This document shows, piece after piece, positions 1 through 10,500 of a DNA stretch of 64,000 bases; the first letter of the stretch is position 1; each line of letters begins with the position of its first letter. The DNA is taken from NCBI GenBank assembly GCA_020152595.1, contig JAIGNY010001701.1:1403733-1467732 (forward strand). Reading direction: 5' to 3'. Both the position numbers and the translations under genes were made by a program. The notes under the pieces were generated by a model, which had not been told where the DNA came from, did no database searches, and was given only the letters and a program-made list of their open reading frames with translations. Source of the stretch: Chiridota heheva (taxonomy: Eukaryota; Echinodermata; Holothuroidea; Apodida; Chiridotidae).

Positions 1-214
1 TAAGGGGAATTTAGCGCTCAGTCCCCATAACAAACATATCGCAGTGTCAGTCAGTACTCAGGGCGCCAAAAACCTTTCGCTCGGGGTCTGTGGGTAAACT
101 TTCACCCTATTTTTTGCACAAAATACTGGGAATATTCCTTATGAGCGTTCAGTTGAAGAGCATGAGAGAACTTGCTGAATAGATTTCTTTGGCGTAAGTG
201 GATGACAGCACACG

Positions 215-338
215 ACTTCCCTGGGTAGCCCAACCAGGTTAACTCCCAAGCAGTGTTGGTACTCACTTACAGCAGAGTCGGGTCGAACCTGGTACATTTC
301 TCATATGAGCTTACGACTCCTTGACCATTGCACCTCCA
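215..338 (-). repeat. tRNA-derived SINE, minus strand
   Basis: On the minus strand, reading down from about 338, a tRNA-like head has an A-box-like stretch (TGCAATGGTCAAGG) and a near-perfect B box (GGTTCGACCC, around 286-295). A non-tRNA body continues toward 215. The arms do not pair as an intact tRNA would, so this is a SINE or tRNA relic rather than a functional tRNA gene. Confidence 0.6.
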
Positions 339-1090
339 ACTTCTAAATATAGGAATGGTCAAAAGATTTCCAAGGTGGCTTTTTAGTTTATCAGGTTTTT
401 TTAAAAGGTAATGCTTAGGACATTGCTCTCTGTCCCCCTTTGTTGTTTTTTTTTTGCTCTGTCCCTTTTTTTTTTTTGCATGATTTCCACTCTCTTATTG
501 GTAAAATAAGAATGGCTGTAGCCAGTGTTCACATTAAGATGCAGGATTAGGGATTCCCAAAAAAAATTCAAATCCCCTCCCAAAAAAAATTAAAAATTAT
601 AGGTATGGAAAATTCTGCCAAAAAAAATATATAATAAAAAATAAAAAATGAACATTAACAAAGAAATTTTTGCGGGACTACTTCATACGTTACAGTAGTT
701 ACGGTACAAGTTAGGCCATGATCGTTTAGGCATAGATTAAATTTTTAAATGTAAAAAGTAAAAAGAAATATATAATTTCTTATTATTTTCCTTCACCCCA
801 TACCAGCAAACTTTGATGAAAGTTGGCAATAGGAACAATTAACAGGCCCAGTACAGGCCTCTCACTCGATGGTGACATCGTTGCGCTGGTCGAAACAAAT
901 TATGCACATGTGATGAACGTAATGAAATATACAATGTAATAGTAATGCAAGTCATGTCATCTGCTAGTTGTAAATGCCATGCACAATAGGCCTATATAGA
1001 TATGTGCAGGGAATTGGAATGATGTTTTTTTTAGGAACTTATGCACATGTCACGTAATTATTCAGTCTAGTGATAGTTGATTGTGTTTTA
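339..1090. other. AT-rich intergenic DNA, no gene seen
   Basis: A/T-rich sequence with several homopolymer A or T tracts. No exon-like open frame with plausible splice sites, no RNA gene and no repeat could be supported here. Confidence 0.6.
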
Positions 1091-1941
1091 CAGAGTTCAT
1101 AGTTGGTCTGTTTTAGAGATCTTAGTTTGCTTGTTTTAGAGATCATAGTTTGCTTGTTTTAAAGATCATAGTTTACTTGTTTTAGAGATCATAGTTTGTT
1201 TGTTTTAGAGATCATAGTTTGTCTGTTTAAGAGATCATAGTTTGTCTGTTTTAGAGATCATAGTTTCCTTGTTTTAGAGATCATAGTTTGTCTGTTTAAG
1301 AGATCATAGTTTCCTTGTTTTAAAGATCATAGTTTCCTTGTTTTAGAGATCATAGTTTGTCTGTTTTAGAGATCATAGTTTCCTTGTTTTAGAGATCATA
1401 GTTTCCTTGTTTTAGAGATCCTAGTTTCCTTGTTTTAGAGATCCTAGTTTCCTTGTTTTAGAGATCCTAGTTTGTCTGTTTTAGAGATCATAGTTTGCTT
1501 GTTTTAGAGATCCTAGTTTGCTTGTTTTAGAGATCCTAGTTTCCTTGTTTTAGAGATCATAGTTTGTCTGTTTTAGAGATCATAGTTTGTCTGTTTTAGA
1601 GATCATAGTTTCCTTGTTTTAGAGATCATAGTTTGCTTGTTTTAGAGATCATAGTTTCCTTGTTTTAGAGATCCTAGTTTGTCTGTTTTAGAGATCATAG
1701 TTTGTCTGTTTTAGAGATCATAGTTTGCTTGTTTTAGAGATCCTAGTTTGTCTGTTTTAGAGATCATAGTTTGTCTGTTTTAAAGATCATAGTTTGTCTG
1801 TTTTAGAGATCATAGTTTCCTTGTTTTAGAGATCATAGTTTGTCTGTTCTAGAGATCCTAGTTTGTCTGTTTTAGAGATCATAGTTTCCTTGTTTTAAAG
1901 ATCATAGTTTGTCTGTTTTAGAGACCATAGTTTGTCTGTTA
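1091..1941. repeat. 23-bp minisatellite, left block
   Basis: About 37 head-to-tail copies of a 23-bp unit of the form GTTTTAGAGATCATAGTTT plus four or five variable bases. The variable positions take few states (GTCTG, CCTTG, GCTTG, ACTTG; CATAG or CCTAG), so adjacent units differ in a combinatorial way. The array is interrupted at about 1,941 by a LINE and resumes after it. Confidence 0.95.
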
Positions 1942-3287
1942 GATGTAAAAAGCTTAGCCTCTCCTATGCTTTTAGAGTCCTCACCAACACCCAGAACCCT
2001 GTTTACAACCTCATTATAGGTACCCCAATTTCTCCTCCCTCTTTGATAGGACTAAAACCCTATCGCCTCCCTTCAGCTTACGCATTAAATCAGACCTCTT
2101 TCAACTTGGCATCAACCCCGCCACTCTCGGCACCTATTCCTGGCCCACTTTTCCGCCTTGGGCCACCCCCCTTCCTTCTGTCCACCTAGACCTCTCCACT
2201 TATAACAAAACTCAAACTCACCCTAATCTCTTCATCAATCTCCACAACCAAATCAAAGACCAACTCTCAAATTACACCTCCATCCATACTGATGGCTCCA
2301 AGGAAGGCAACAAGACAGCTGCTGCTGCCATCATCCAAGACATCACCCTCAGTAGCAGACTTCCTGACCACTCATCCATCTTTTCAGCCGAGGCTAAGGC
2401 CATTCTCCTCGCCCTCAACTTTTATTGAGTACTCTCCTCTTAGTCACTTTGCCATTTTCTCTGACTCAAAGGCTGTTCTTACTTCATTACTCAATCTTAA
2501 ATGGGATAACCTCACCTGCCACCTCCTCCTCCGAAACTCTTCTCTCCCACCCTCTGCAGGAAAAGTGTTCTTTTCTTCTGGATACCCAGCCATGTTGGCA
2601 TCCCTGGCAATGACAGGGCTGATACAGCCGCTAAGCTTGCCCTTAACCTCCTCCCTTCCCCTTTTCCCAAAACCCTCTCTGACATCAAACCGCTTATTGC
2701 TTCTCTTGTTCGTGACCGCTGGCAAACCTTATGGAACTTCCAAATTGATAACAAACTCCATGTTATCCAGCCCACAATCCCGATCAAATCCACCATCAAC
2801 AACCTTTCTCGTATCGACAACGTTCATATTACCCGTCTTAGAATTGGTCACACCCACTTCACTCACTCCCACCTCCTTATTGGTTCCCCCCAACCCCTCT
2901 GTAACAACTGCCACTGCATCCTCACAATCCAACACGTTCTCCTTGCTTGCCCCCTGTACAACCTTCCCAGAGCTTCCCTCGCTCCCCACAACTCAATTGC
3001 TGAGTTCTTCCAAAAAAATCCTCCAGATAAAATAGTCTCCTTCCTTCAGCATGCATCCCTCTACAACCATATTTAATTCTCCTCTTCCACCCCCTCTCTA
3101 CTTTGTTTTTGTTTTACCCATGCACCTCCTCTCTCGATCACAGCTTTCTGGCTTTTGTTCTTGAATTTCTCTCATTCTTCCCCTGGTCTCTTTCCTTACT
3201 ACCTCTAAAATGATCTGACCTCTCAGGCACAATTTGACCTTCGTTGTCGTGGTGCCGTTAAGACCTCATCAAACAAACAAACAAACT
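1942..3287 (+). mobile_element. 5'-truncated RNase H-type LINE inserted in the minisatellite
   Basis: This is the 3' end of a non-LTR retrotransposon. It starts in the region after the reverse transcriptase (KLSLSYAFRVLTN, ~1,950). The RNase H domain follows, with TDGSK near 2,289, FAIFSDSK near 2,450 and, in another frame, the HVGIPGNDRAD-like segment near 2,590. Then comes the C-terminal RLRIGHTH...CNNCHC zinc-finger region (~2,840-2,925) ending NPPDKIVSFLQHASLYNHI. Frameshifts and an in-frame stop show it is dead. It ends in a CAAA-type tail at about 3,270-3,287. Homologous to the element at 20,385-23,706. RNase H plus this C-terminal finger is typical of I/Nimb/Jockey-like LINEs; the exact clade is not resolved. 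Confidence 0.85.
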
Positions 3288-3792
3288 AGAGATCATAGTT
3301 TGTCTGTTTTAGAGATCATAGTTTCCTTGTTTTAAAGATCATAGTTTGTCTGTTTTAGAGATCATAGTTTACTTGTTTTAGAGATCATAGTTTACTTGTT
3401 TTAGAGATCCTAGTTTGCTTGTTTTAGAGATCATAGTTTGTCTGTTTTAGAGATCATAGTTTGTCTGTTTTAGAGATCCTAGTTTGTCTGTTTTAGAGAT
3501 CATAGTTTGTCTGTTTTAGAGATCATAGTTTACTTGTTTTAGAGATCCTAGTTTGCTTGTTTTAGAGATCATAGTTTGTCTGTTTTAGAGATCATAGTTT
3601 GTCTGTTTTAGAGATCATAGTTTGCTTGTTTTAAAGATCATAGTTTGTCTGTTTTAGAGATCATAGTTTACTTGTTTTAGAGATCCTAGTTTGCTTGTTT
3701 TAGAGATCATAGTTTGTCTGTTTTAGAGATCATAGTTTGTCTGTTTTAGAGATCATAGTTTGCTTGTTTTAAAGATCATAGTTTGTCTGTTT
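3288..3792. repeat. 23-bp minisatellite, right block
   Basis: Continuation of the 23-bp array after the LINE insertion, about 22 units with the same two-state variants. The break occurs inside a unit: the left block stops after CTGTTAGA and the right restarts at TAGAGATC, leaving only a short shared TAGA as a possible target duplication. Confidence 0.95.
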
Positions 3793-3817
3793 GCAAAAAA
3801 GTACATATTTCAAAGCC

Positions 3818-4417
3818 TTAACCTTTACTCTACCACGCGGCGATATTATCGCCGTTTTGGGTGCCCCATCTTTGGCCCCGCCTCCCTAGCGCTTTTTAAA
3901 AAAAGTGCTGGTAAAGTAAGCGTTAATCAACCCGCGACAAATGCGCCAACTCAAAAATATAGGCAGCATAGTCCCGGTGGGTGGCCCAGCGGGTACTGGA
4001 AGTGGAACGGGCCCGACTCTGCTGCCTGGAAGACAGAAGACCCTTTAATAATCATGCCTTGATTAACCCTTACTTTACCACGCAGCGATATTATTGTCGT
4101 TTTGGGTGCCCCATCTTGGGCCCTGCCTCCCGAGCGCATTTTCAAAAAAGTGCTGGTAGAGTAAGGCTTAATCAACTCGCGACAAATGCGCCAACTCGAA
4201 AATATAGGCAGCATGGTCCCGGTGGGCGGCCCAGCGGGTTCGGAAAGCGGAACGGGCCCGACTCTGCTGCCTGGAAGACAGAGGACCCTTTAATAATCAT
4301 GCTTTGATTAACCCTTACTCTACCACGCGGAGATATTATCGCCGTTTTGGGTGCCCCATCTTTGGCCCCGCCTCACGAGTGCATTTTCAAAAAAGGTGCT
4401 GGTAGAGTAAGGGTTAA
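3818..4417. mobile_element. Tandem array of a TTAA-bounded MITE (2.5 x 245 bp)
   Basis: Three ~109-bp elements (3818-3926, 4063-4171, 4308-4417) each begin and end with TTAA. They have inverted ends: the third copy starts TTAACCCTTACTCTACC and ends in its exact reverse complement. A GC-rich palindrome (CGGCGATA/TATCGCCG) lies near the left end of copy 1. The copies are separated by a conserved ~136-bp spacer, so the real repeat period is 245 bp. TTAA targets are known for piggyBac and Kolobok superfamilies; assignment here is inference since no transposase is present. Confidence 0.8.
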
Positions 4418-4796
4418 TATGTAAATCTGTCATGCAATGTTGTCAATATACAACTATGCAGTTTCTGTTTCCGTTGTTTTAATCTCCTGCAACAATTTCT
4501 TGAAGAACAGCAACATATTCTGGCAATGAGTTTGTTAGTTTTCATCCGTCACCCATTAAAAACTAGCTGGAATAGATATTCCTATTATTAACTTTGATAA
4601 AAGACATTTTAGGAAAGAAATTGTTTGATTTGTTTTAAGATTTTGAGTTGTCTTCCCAATCACAAATCTTGTTTTGCAAAAAAATTGGTCTGCCATTACT
4701 CAGAAAATAAAAATGATATTTGTTTAGAATTTTCAAAGACACTTTTTTCAGATATATAGAAAGGTCAATGTATTTTACCCAGATAAGAGAGCATTC
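4418..4796. other. Unremarkable AT-rich DNA
   Basis: No open frame, repeat or RNA gene could be supported in this stretch between the MITE array and the inverted repeat arm. Confidence 0.5.
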
Positions 4797-5247
4797 AATT
4801 GACCTATCTGAGTTAGATAATTGACAGCTTTTTTAACCAATCACCTCATGAAAGTGGGGCAAACATCCTACGCGGACTGGTACAGTACAGCTAGCTAGTG
4901 GCGCACTCATATAGTCGAAGCAATTTACTGTACAAAACAAATTTTTGTACACACATACTGAGTGACGGCAAAATGCTGAACAAAAATTTCGCTTACGGGC
5001 CCGCTGCAGGCTTTGTAAATATGATTGCTGTTACCCAGAACAGTAAGCAAACTGAATTTTGTTTATCCCATTTGCTGAAAACTCTAAAGACCTGGAGAAG
5101 TGCCGTAAATAAATCAAAGCTTGTGGGAGGCCTAACGAACATCAAATGTCACTGCATTGGTAACGCAATGCGCATTTGAGGTTTGTTTTCCTCCACCTAG
5201 TTACCGCGTTATTATGGTGGGTGTGGCTTATTTCGTAACTCAGAGAT
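4797..5247 (+). repeat. Inverted repeat arm 1 (~450 bp)
   Basis: This stretch is a diverged reverse complement of 10014-10500. Shared landmarks include CCTACGCGG (4868-4876) against CCGCGTAGG (10392-10400), CTAGCTAG beside GTACAGTACAG, a CAGGCTTTGTAAA block, and TGTGGCTTATTTCGTAACTC at the inner end. The two copies enclose the terminal PRKAR2 exons. Most likely two insertions of one dispersed element in opposite orientation; no terminal inverted repeats were found for the single copy. Confidence 0.8.
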
Positions 5248-5329
5248 GTAATTCTGAGCAGAACAGTCTTTAAATAGTCATAATAGTAAGTGTGAAGAGG
5301 AATACAGCTAAAATTATTTAATGTAATTC

Positions 5330-5620
5330 TTTATATTTCTCAAGGTTAAAATAATATCCAATTTCCTGTTCACTGTAGCCAACTTCTCCCATCCAAAATA
5401 TTTAGGAGAAGGACCGAAAAACAATAAGTTAACACAATCAATTTTCTAGTTGTTCCATCTGAGGTCAGAATATATTACACAATTTATGCTAATTAGGTTT
5501 CTAAGTTTTAAAAGACCGTAAAATTGCCAATTTTGATGGGATTGTTTTCAGTAAATGTTCAACCATTTAACCTCATGTTGTTGCTATCTGTCCATAAACC
5601 TTGAGAGATATGTTTGATCT
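5330..5620 (+). repeat. Dispersed repeat, copy 1
   Basis: Shares with 45,890-46,110 and 46,470-46,600 the ordered landmarks TTTTCTAGTTGT, TGAGGTCA, CAATTTATGCTAAT, a GTAAAATNGNCAATTTT block, CATTTAA and CTCATG, and GCTANCTGTCCATA. Related fragments of the GTAAAATGG core occur near 28,350, 44,748 and 48,293. No coding capacity or clear ends seen. It lies in the intron immediately 5' of the first visible PRKAR2 exon. Confidence 0.6.
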
Positions 5621-5686
5621 GTAGGCATCGTGGTAGAAGTCGCATAAAATTCTAACACAATCTTGTTGTTTTCTGATTTTCCGCAG

Positions 5687-5755
5687 AATTGGCTCTAATA
5701 ACCAACAACCCAAGAGCTGCCTCGGTCTATTCACTAGGAGATGTCAAGTGTGCCT
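5687..5755 (+). CDS. PRKAR2: PRKAR2 penultimate coding exon
   Basis: Acceptor CCGCAG ends at 5686 and donor GTAAGT begins at 5756. The exon needs one base from the upstream exon (G|AA = Glu) and ends one base into a codon (T|TT = Phe). It carries the cAMP phosphate-binding cassette of the B site. Confidence 0.92.
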
Positions 5756-6554
5756 GTAAGTTTGACGTGCCCATTTCGTCCTCATTTCTTGTTTAGTTCG
5801 GTTTTTTTCTTAACGAAAACTTGAGTATTGAGAAAAGGCAAAATTCTCGACAGAATCAAGAGAGGTTGAAAATACAAAATCTCAAGGATTGTGATTTAAT
5901 ATTTTGATTGAAGCTAAAACTGTAATACAGAATGTTGAACTTGATCAACCTTTCAATTTGGTGGGCAGTTAAGTACATTTGTTATTTATTAATTAATTGA
6001 TTGATCAATTAATTAATTAATTAATTGAGTACATTAATTAATGAATAATCAGTTATAGTACAAAGTATGAGAAATCAGTTGTTTCCATAAGTTTTTTATT
6101 AAAATAGATGTGATAGATTATTGGTTCAGAATATTATCAAATGGTAGAACATACCAAATACACTTTGTTTTGATCCAGGTCAGACACCCCCTCCCCCCTC
6201 TCCACCCCTTACCCCAAATTTAAAATCCTATGGTGCCAACACTGATGCAGTGAATAAAGAAGCAATCACTGGAGTCCAGATTTGTTAATATTTTTGTGGA
6301 TTATATGTAAGAATAAATGATGTTGAGTGAAATATATTTTGATAATGATTGCATTTCTTAATGAGTGTGTTTGTTTTAAATTATCATTGTTTTCAGGTGA
6401 ATTCAATTTGACATCTTGCTTTATTTTCTTTTTTGATACAGTTCTGGATGTCGGCGCATTTGAACGTCTTCTTGGTCCATGCAAAGATATAATGATGAGG
6501 AACATCGATCATTATGAAGCCGAAGTGAATCGTTTATTCGGAAAGGGCCAATAG
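5687..6554 (+). CDS. PRKAR2: cAMP-dependent protein kinase regulatory subunit type II, C-terminal end
   Basis: This gene encodes the regulatory subunit that holds the PKA catalytic subunits inactive until cAMP binds. Only the last two coding exons lie in the window (5687-5755 and 6442-6554), joining in phase. They cover the end of the second cyclic-nucleotide-binding domain. The phosphate-binding cassette reads [13 protein letters not shown], with the Glu and Arg that contact cAMP ribose and phosphate, then DVKCAF and [13 protein letters not shown]. The C-terminal helix reads [19 protein letters not shown]. Established knowledge: vertebrate RII subunits have ELALVTNKPRAAS and the same AFERLLGPC segment, whereas RI subunits differ here, so type II is chosen. 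The protein ends KGQ-stop. Upstream exons (docking domain, inhibitor site, first cAMP site) were not found in 1-5686 and presumably lie further upstream. Single invertebrate RII genes are usual, so A or B is not assigned. Confidence 0.92.
5756..6441 (+). other. PRKAR2 last intron
   Basis: A 686-bp intron with GTAAGT donor and GATACAG acceptor. It contains an (AATT)-type simple repeat at about 5,985-6,046 and otherwise nothing notable. Confidence 0.85.
6442..6554 (+). CDS. PRKAR2: PRKAR2 last coding exon
   Basis: It begins after the acceptor AG at 6440-6441, completes the Phe codon and reads [13 protein letters not shown], then the C-terminal helix to the TAG at 6552-6554. The fit to the RII C-terminus is unbroken, so no further coding exon follows. 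Confidence 0.93.
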
Positions 6555-8160
6555 GACATTTATTTTAACTGAACCGCATTGGACAAATCGAGGAAACTTT
6601 TAAACGCTTTGATCGTTTGAGTTGCTAGAGTTATGTTTTATTTAAAGAAAAAAAAAAGAAAAAAACATGTTTTTATGAAAAAAGAATTGAAAATCTACTT
6701 GAAGGAGACAGGTGTGTTGCGCAAAGTGTTTGAAATCAGACTTCCACAAATTTCTGAAAGCATTTCTCCCAACTTTTTTTTAAGATTTGATTCTTGTACA
6801 TTCCAGATTTGAATCTGTATGAAAGCCCAGAAGTGCCTGTCAATTGTTGCAAGCATTACAAGTATATTGGTTGCTATAGTAAAAACAATACTTGAACATT
6901 TTAAGTTTGATTTCATGCATCTTTATTTCATGCTACAAAAAAAATAAAAAATTCAGGGATTTACTTTTTTGTACATCGATTCAAATTGTGTGCATTACAA
7001 AATTTGATTTACCAAATATACCTACTTTGTTGCAATACTTTTCATCAGTAGTTTTTATGTTTCAAAACAAAACTATGTTATTTACTCAGAGACTTTTAAA
7101 GAAATATTTCATGCTACCTGTTTTCATTTGAAATGTGAACAAAGAGTTCATTATGTTTATGCTCAAGAGTGCTCAAATATAGAGAAAGCATTTGTCTTGG
7201 AGAAGTGTTTTGATGACGAGTTATTTTTGAATCAAAGAAAGATGGTAGCTGCTATTGGAGAGGAGTTTTTGAATTAGCTTTGTGGTGTTATTGAAAGTAT
7301 GGATAGAGCTTACCGTCTTTGGCTTTTAGAATAAGTTTGGAATTTTTGACTTTCCAAGATTGAAGAGAAACCACAGGAATCTTAGTGGTGCTGTGAAGAG
7401 ACTTGCATTCAAGTGGTACTGATAATGGCAGTACTAGAGATATTGGAAGTACTTGGGGTACTGAAATATACAGATTCGTGGCACAATACATTATCTCCTT
7501 GAGATATGCCACTCACATGTTGCAATGAGTACTCGCTTATGCTGAATACAAACCTGGAGCAGACTGATGTTCTGTCCAGAAAGTGAGGGTATATGCCCAC
7601 CTTATTAGCCATAGCCTTGGGAATGGATTTGAATTTAACCTCAAAGCTTAGTGGAAATGGGGGAATGCCCACCTTGTGAGCCATGGACTTGGGAATGGAT
7701 TTCAATTTAAGCCCAGTGATAGGTGGAATTTGGGAGCAACTTGAGTGGATAACACAGACCAAAATAAGAAATCAGTATTGTATCAGTAATGCTGATCAAT
7801 TATTTTGAACTAAGAATTCTCAAGTCTTTAAGCTTTATTGGCGATAGCTAAAATAGTGGTGGATTTGTTCCTGTAATTAATTACAATATTTAATTAGCTT
7901 CAAAGAGTGAATTACAATATTAAATTTTCAAGATTTAATTACAATATTTAACTATAACTGGTGATAGGAAAAAAGCATTGTACCTGTACTTTTGCCTATA
8001 TATTTTTCACTTTTCAGAATTTCCCTTTTTTGTTAGTTGCCCTAGTAGCACAATTTGAATCATAGGATCCAATTTCACAACTTGTTGGGAACACTTGAAT
8101 AAAGCAAACCCTTTTTGAAATGCAAGTGTGCCACTCCCTTCTCCACTTCACCCATTTTTG
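6555..8160 (+). other. PRKAR2 3' UTR and downstream DNA
   Basis: AT-rich sequence after the stop codon. AATAAA-like signals occur near 6,943 and 8,100, either of which could end the transcript; the real polyadenylation site cannot be chosen from sequence alone. No second gene was recognised. Confidence 0.5.
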
Positions 8161-9030
8161 GTTCCGATGGGATATATCAGGTACCTATGCGCTCATGATG
8201 GCGTGTGTGTGTGTGTATGTGTGACGGCCAGCTCGTAAACACGATATCTCAACAACAGTACGGTGCATTCATGTGATATGAGGTATACATACAGCCCATG
8301 GTCCGTAGATGTGTCCTATTGATTTTGGTGGCGATGTCATATGCATATTAATTAGTAGGCGGGGCTTAATAAAAAAAATATTGAAATGCCTATATTCTAA
8401 CAATCGTATATATGTTTTGTTTCATATTTGGTGCAGTTATGATGTTTGCTAGTGTGTACATGTTCATAGTATAAAAACTTTGAATTTCATTGATATATGC
8501 ATAGTGGGTGGGGCATAATATGATTTAGCTGACAAGAGCTTGTAAACACAATATCTAAAGAACGATTAACTTAATTCAAGTCATATGTCATACACAGATT
8601 GCCCATGGTATGTAGATATGCCCTATTGTTTTTGGTCATAATGTCATGCATATTAATGAGTAGGCAGGGTTTAATGTTTAAAAAAGATTGAAATGCTCAT
8701 ATTATAACAATGTGTTGTATCATATTTGGTACAGTTAGGATGTTTACTAATGTGTGCATGTTCATGTAATAAAATCATTAGTATGCATAGTGGGCGAGGC
8801 TTAATATAATTTTGCTGAAAAAAGCTTGTAATCACTGTATCTGAAAAATGATAAACTGGATTCAAGTCATATGTGACACATAGATAGCCCATGGTCTGTG
8901 GATGTGCCTTATTGGTTTTGGTGGTGAGTAGGTGGGGCTTAACCTAAAATTCTTCACATATGATACATGAGCAACTGTATATCTGTTTTGCATCATACTT
9001 GCTATGATAATGTTGTTGATTATTGTGCAC
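8161..9030 (+). repeat. ~300-bp tandem repeat, three diverged copies, with dispersed leader
   Basis: Copies begin at about 8230, 8537 and 8823 (AGCTYGTAANCAC, then a TATCT block). Each contains GCCCATGGT, TATGCATATTAAT-like and a TTTAATAT/GGCNNGGCTTAAT segment; periods are 307 and 286 bp. The first is preceded by TTTTTGGTTCCGATG...CCTATGCG (8153-8200), which is also found alone at 42,043-42,100 and so is a dispersed repeat. A GT run lies at 8,203-8,223. Confidence 0.8.
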
Positions 9031-9043
9031 ATGCTAGTGTTGT

Positions 9044-9105
9044 CAATAGGTACGTCTATTTTATTGATCTGCATCAATAGGTATGTCTATTTTATTGATC
9101 TGCAT
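9044..9105. repeat. 31-bp direct duplication
   Basis: Two adjacent nearly identical 31-bp copies starting CAATAGGTACGTCTATTTTA, with one internal difference. Confidence 0.85.
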
Positions 9106-10013
9106 CATGTAGATATGCAATAACATGACAGTTAATACGAAACTTGCAAATCAATCAGCATATGAAAAAAGCATCGGCACCACAAAATCTTTTGGTTCTG
9201 GTTCAGCATTTGTTTTCCTTCTCCCATATAGTCTCATTGCTGCACCTAGAAAATTGTTGGGGTATTGTCACTTAAAAAGCACCCTCCTCAAGCTCCCTGA
9301 CCCCTGAGGATGCTCACTCGGCTAAATTCTTCATTTCACAGGACTGATTTTGGTACTACTTATTCACATTTTCCTGTTTTCTTGGAGTTTGAAATTCCCA
9401 GAATGATTTCAGGGTTCAGTGTCAATTTACCCCTTATTTCTTAAAATAGCAACCTAGCTGTGAACCAATCAAGTATTAAGTTCATAACAGGCATGTAAAG
9501 TTGAGGTTTTTCAGTCATCAATTGCATCTAAACTAATAGATTTTCAAAGAATAAATGTTTCTAAGTATTTGTTTATATTTGAAAAATTGTCAATCGATGC
9601 AATCAAAATACTATCTCAAGTTGAACTGAAGAAGGAAGAAAAAAGGATGCTTACTTGGACAAAATGAAAATAGTATTTGTTATGTAAATAAATTGGTGCA
9701 TGGCATTAAAGATTCAAAGAATCAGATGATACAAAAGGATATTAGACTTATATTGGACCCTTTGTAGTTATTGATATGGAATGTCCATTGTATTTTGTAG
9801 CAGGTATATAAAAGAAATGTATAAAGAAATTAATTTATATCCTTGAATGCTGTGTGGGGCAAATATTTGACATTTTTCATCAATTTGTTTTTGTGTGTGT
9901 CCGTTATTAGAAAGATGGCAGTGTTCTGTACAATTATTACTGGCCCAGATCTAATCTGGGGATTTATTTTAACATTTATACAAGAGAAAAATTGTCATAT
10001 GTGGATACTAAGC
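9106..10013. other. Intergenic DNA, no feature recognised
   Basis: AT-rich sequence with short open frames only. No splice-flanked coding segment, RNA gene or repeat could be supported. Confidence 0.5.
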
Positions 10014-10500
10014 GTCTTTGAGTTACGAAATAAGCCACATTGACTATAGCAACGCGGTAACCAGGTAGGGCAAACAAACCTCAAATCTGCAATTGTGTAT
10101 GACCAATGCATTGACATTTAGATGTTCAGTGTGGCCTGTTGCAAGTTTTGATCCATTTATGGTATTTCCATGGATCTTTAGAGATTTTAGCAAAATAAAT
10201 AAACAAAATTCATTTTGCCAACCATTCTGGGTAACAGGAATCGGATTTACAAAGCCTGTAGCGGGGCCCGTAGGTGCAATTTTTGTTCACCATCTTGTCA
10301 TCACTCAGTATGTGTGTACAGAAATTTGTTTTGTGTAGTATTTGCATTGACTGCATAGCGTGCACCGCTAGCTAGCTGTACTGTACCAGTACCGCGTAGG
10401 ATGTTTGCCCCACTTAGTTACACAGGTTTTGTTGCTAGGCAAATTAATGCAGTGATTGGTTGAAAAAGTTGTCAATCATCTAAGTCAGTGAGGTTAATTT
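10014..10500 (-). repeat. Inverted repeat arm 2 (~480 bp)
   Basis: Reverse-complement partner of 4797-5247. The outer end matches GTTAGATAATTGACA-type sequence of arm 1, and this arm holds about 30 extra bases after TTTGCCCCAC (10,402-10,411). Divergence between arms indicates they are not recent. Confidence 0.8.

Noticed and set aside
1091..3792. A CRISPR-like array of 23-bp repeats
   Set aside because: Units are contiguous with no unique spacers, and the genome is eukaryotic, so it is a minisatellite.
4898..5179. A 93-codon open frame in the left inverted arm as a gene
   Set aside because: The inverted copy at 10,014-10,500 does not keep the frame, no known motif is present, and the sequence behaves as a repeat.
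6692..7762. Additional PRKAR2 coding exons or a second gene downstream of 6,554
   Set aside because: The RII C-terminus is complete at 6,554 and no open segment here has recognisable protein motifs with splice sites.
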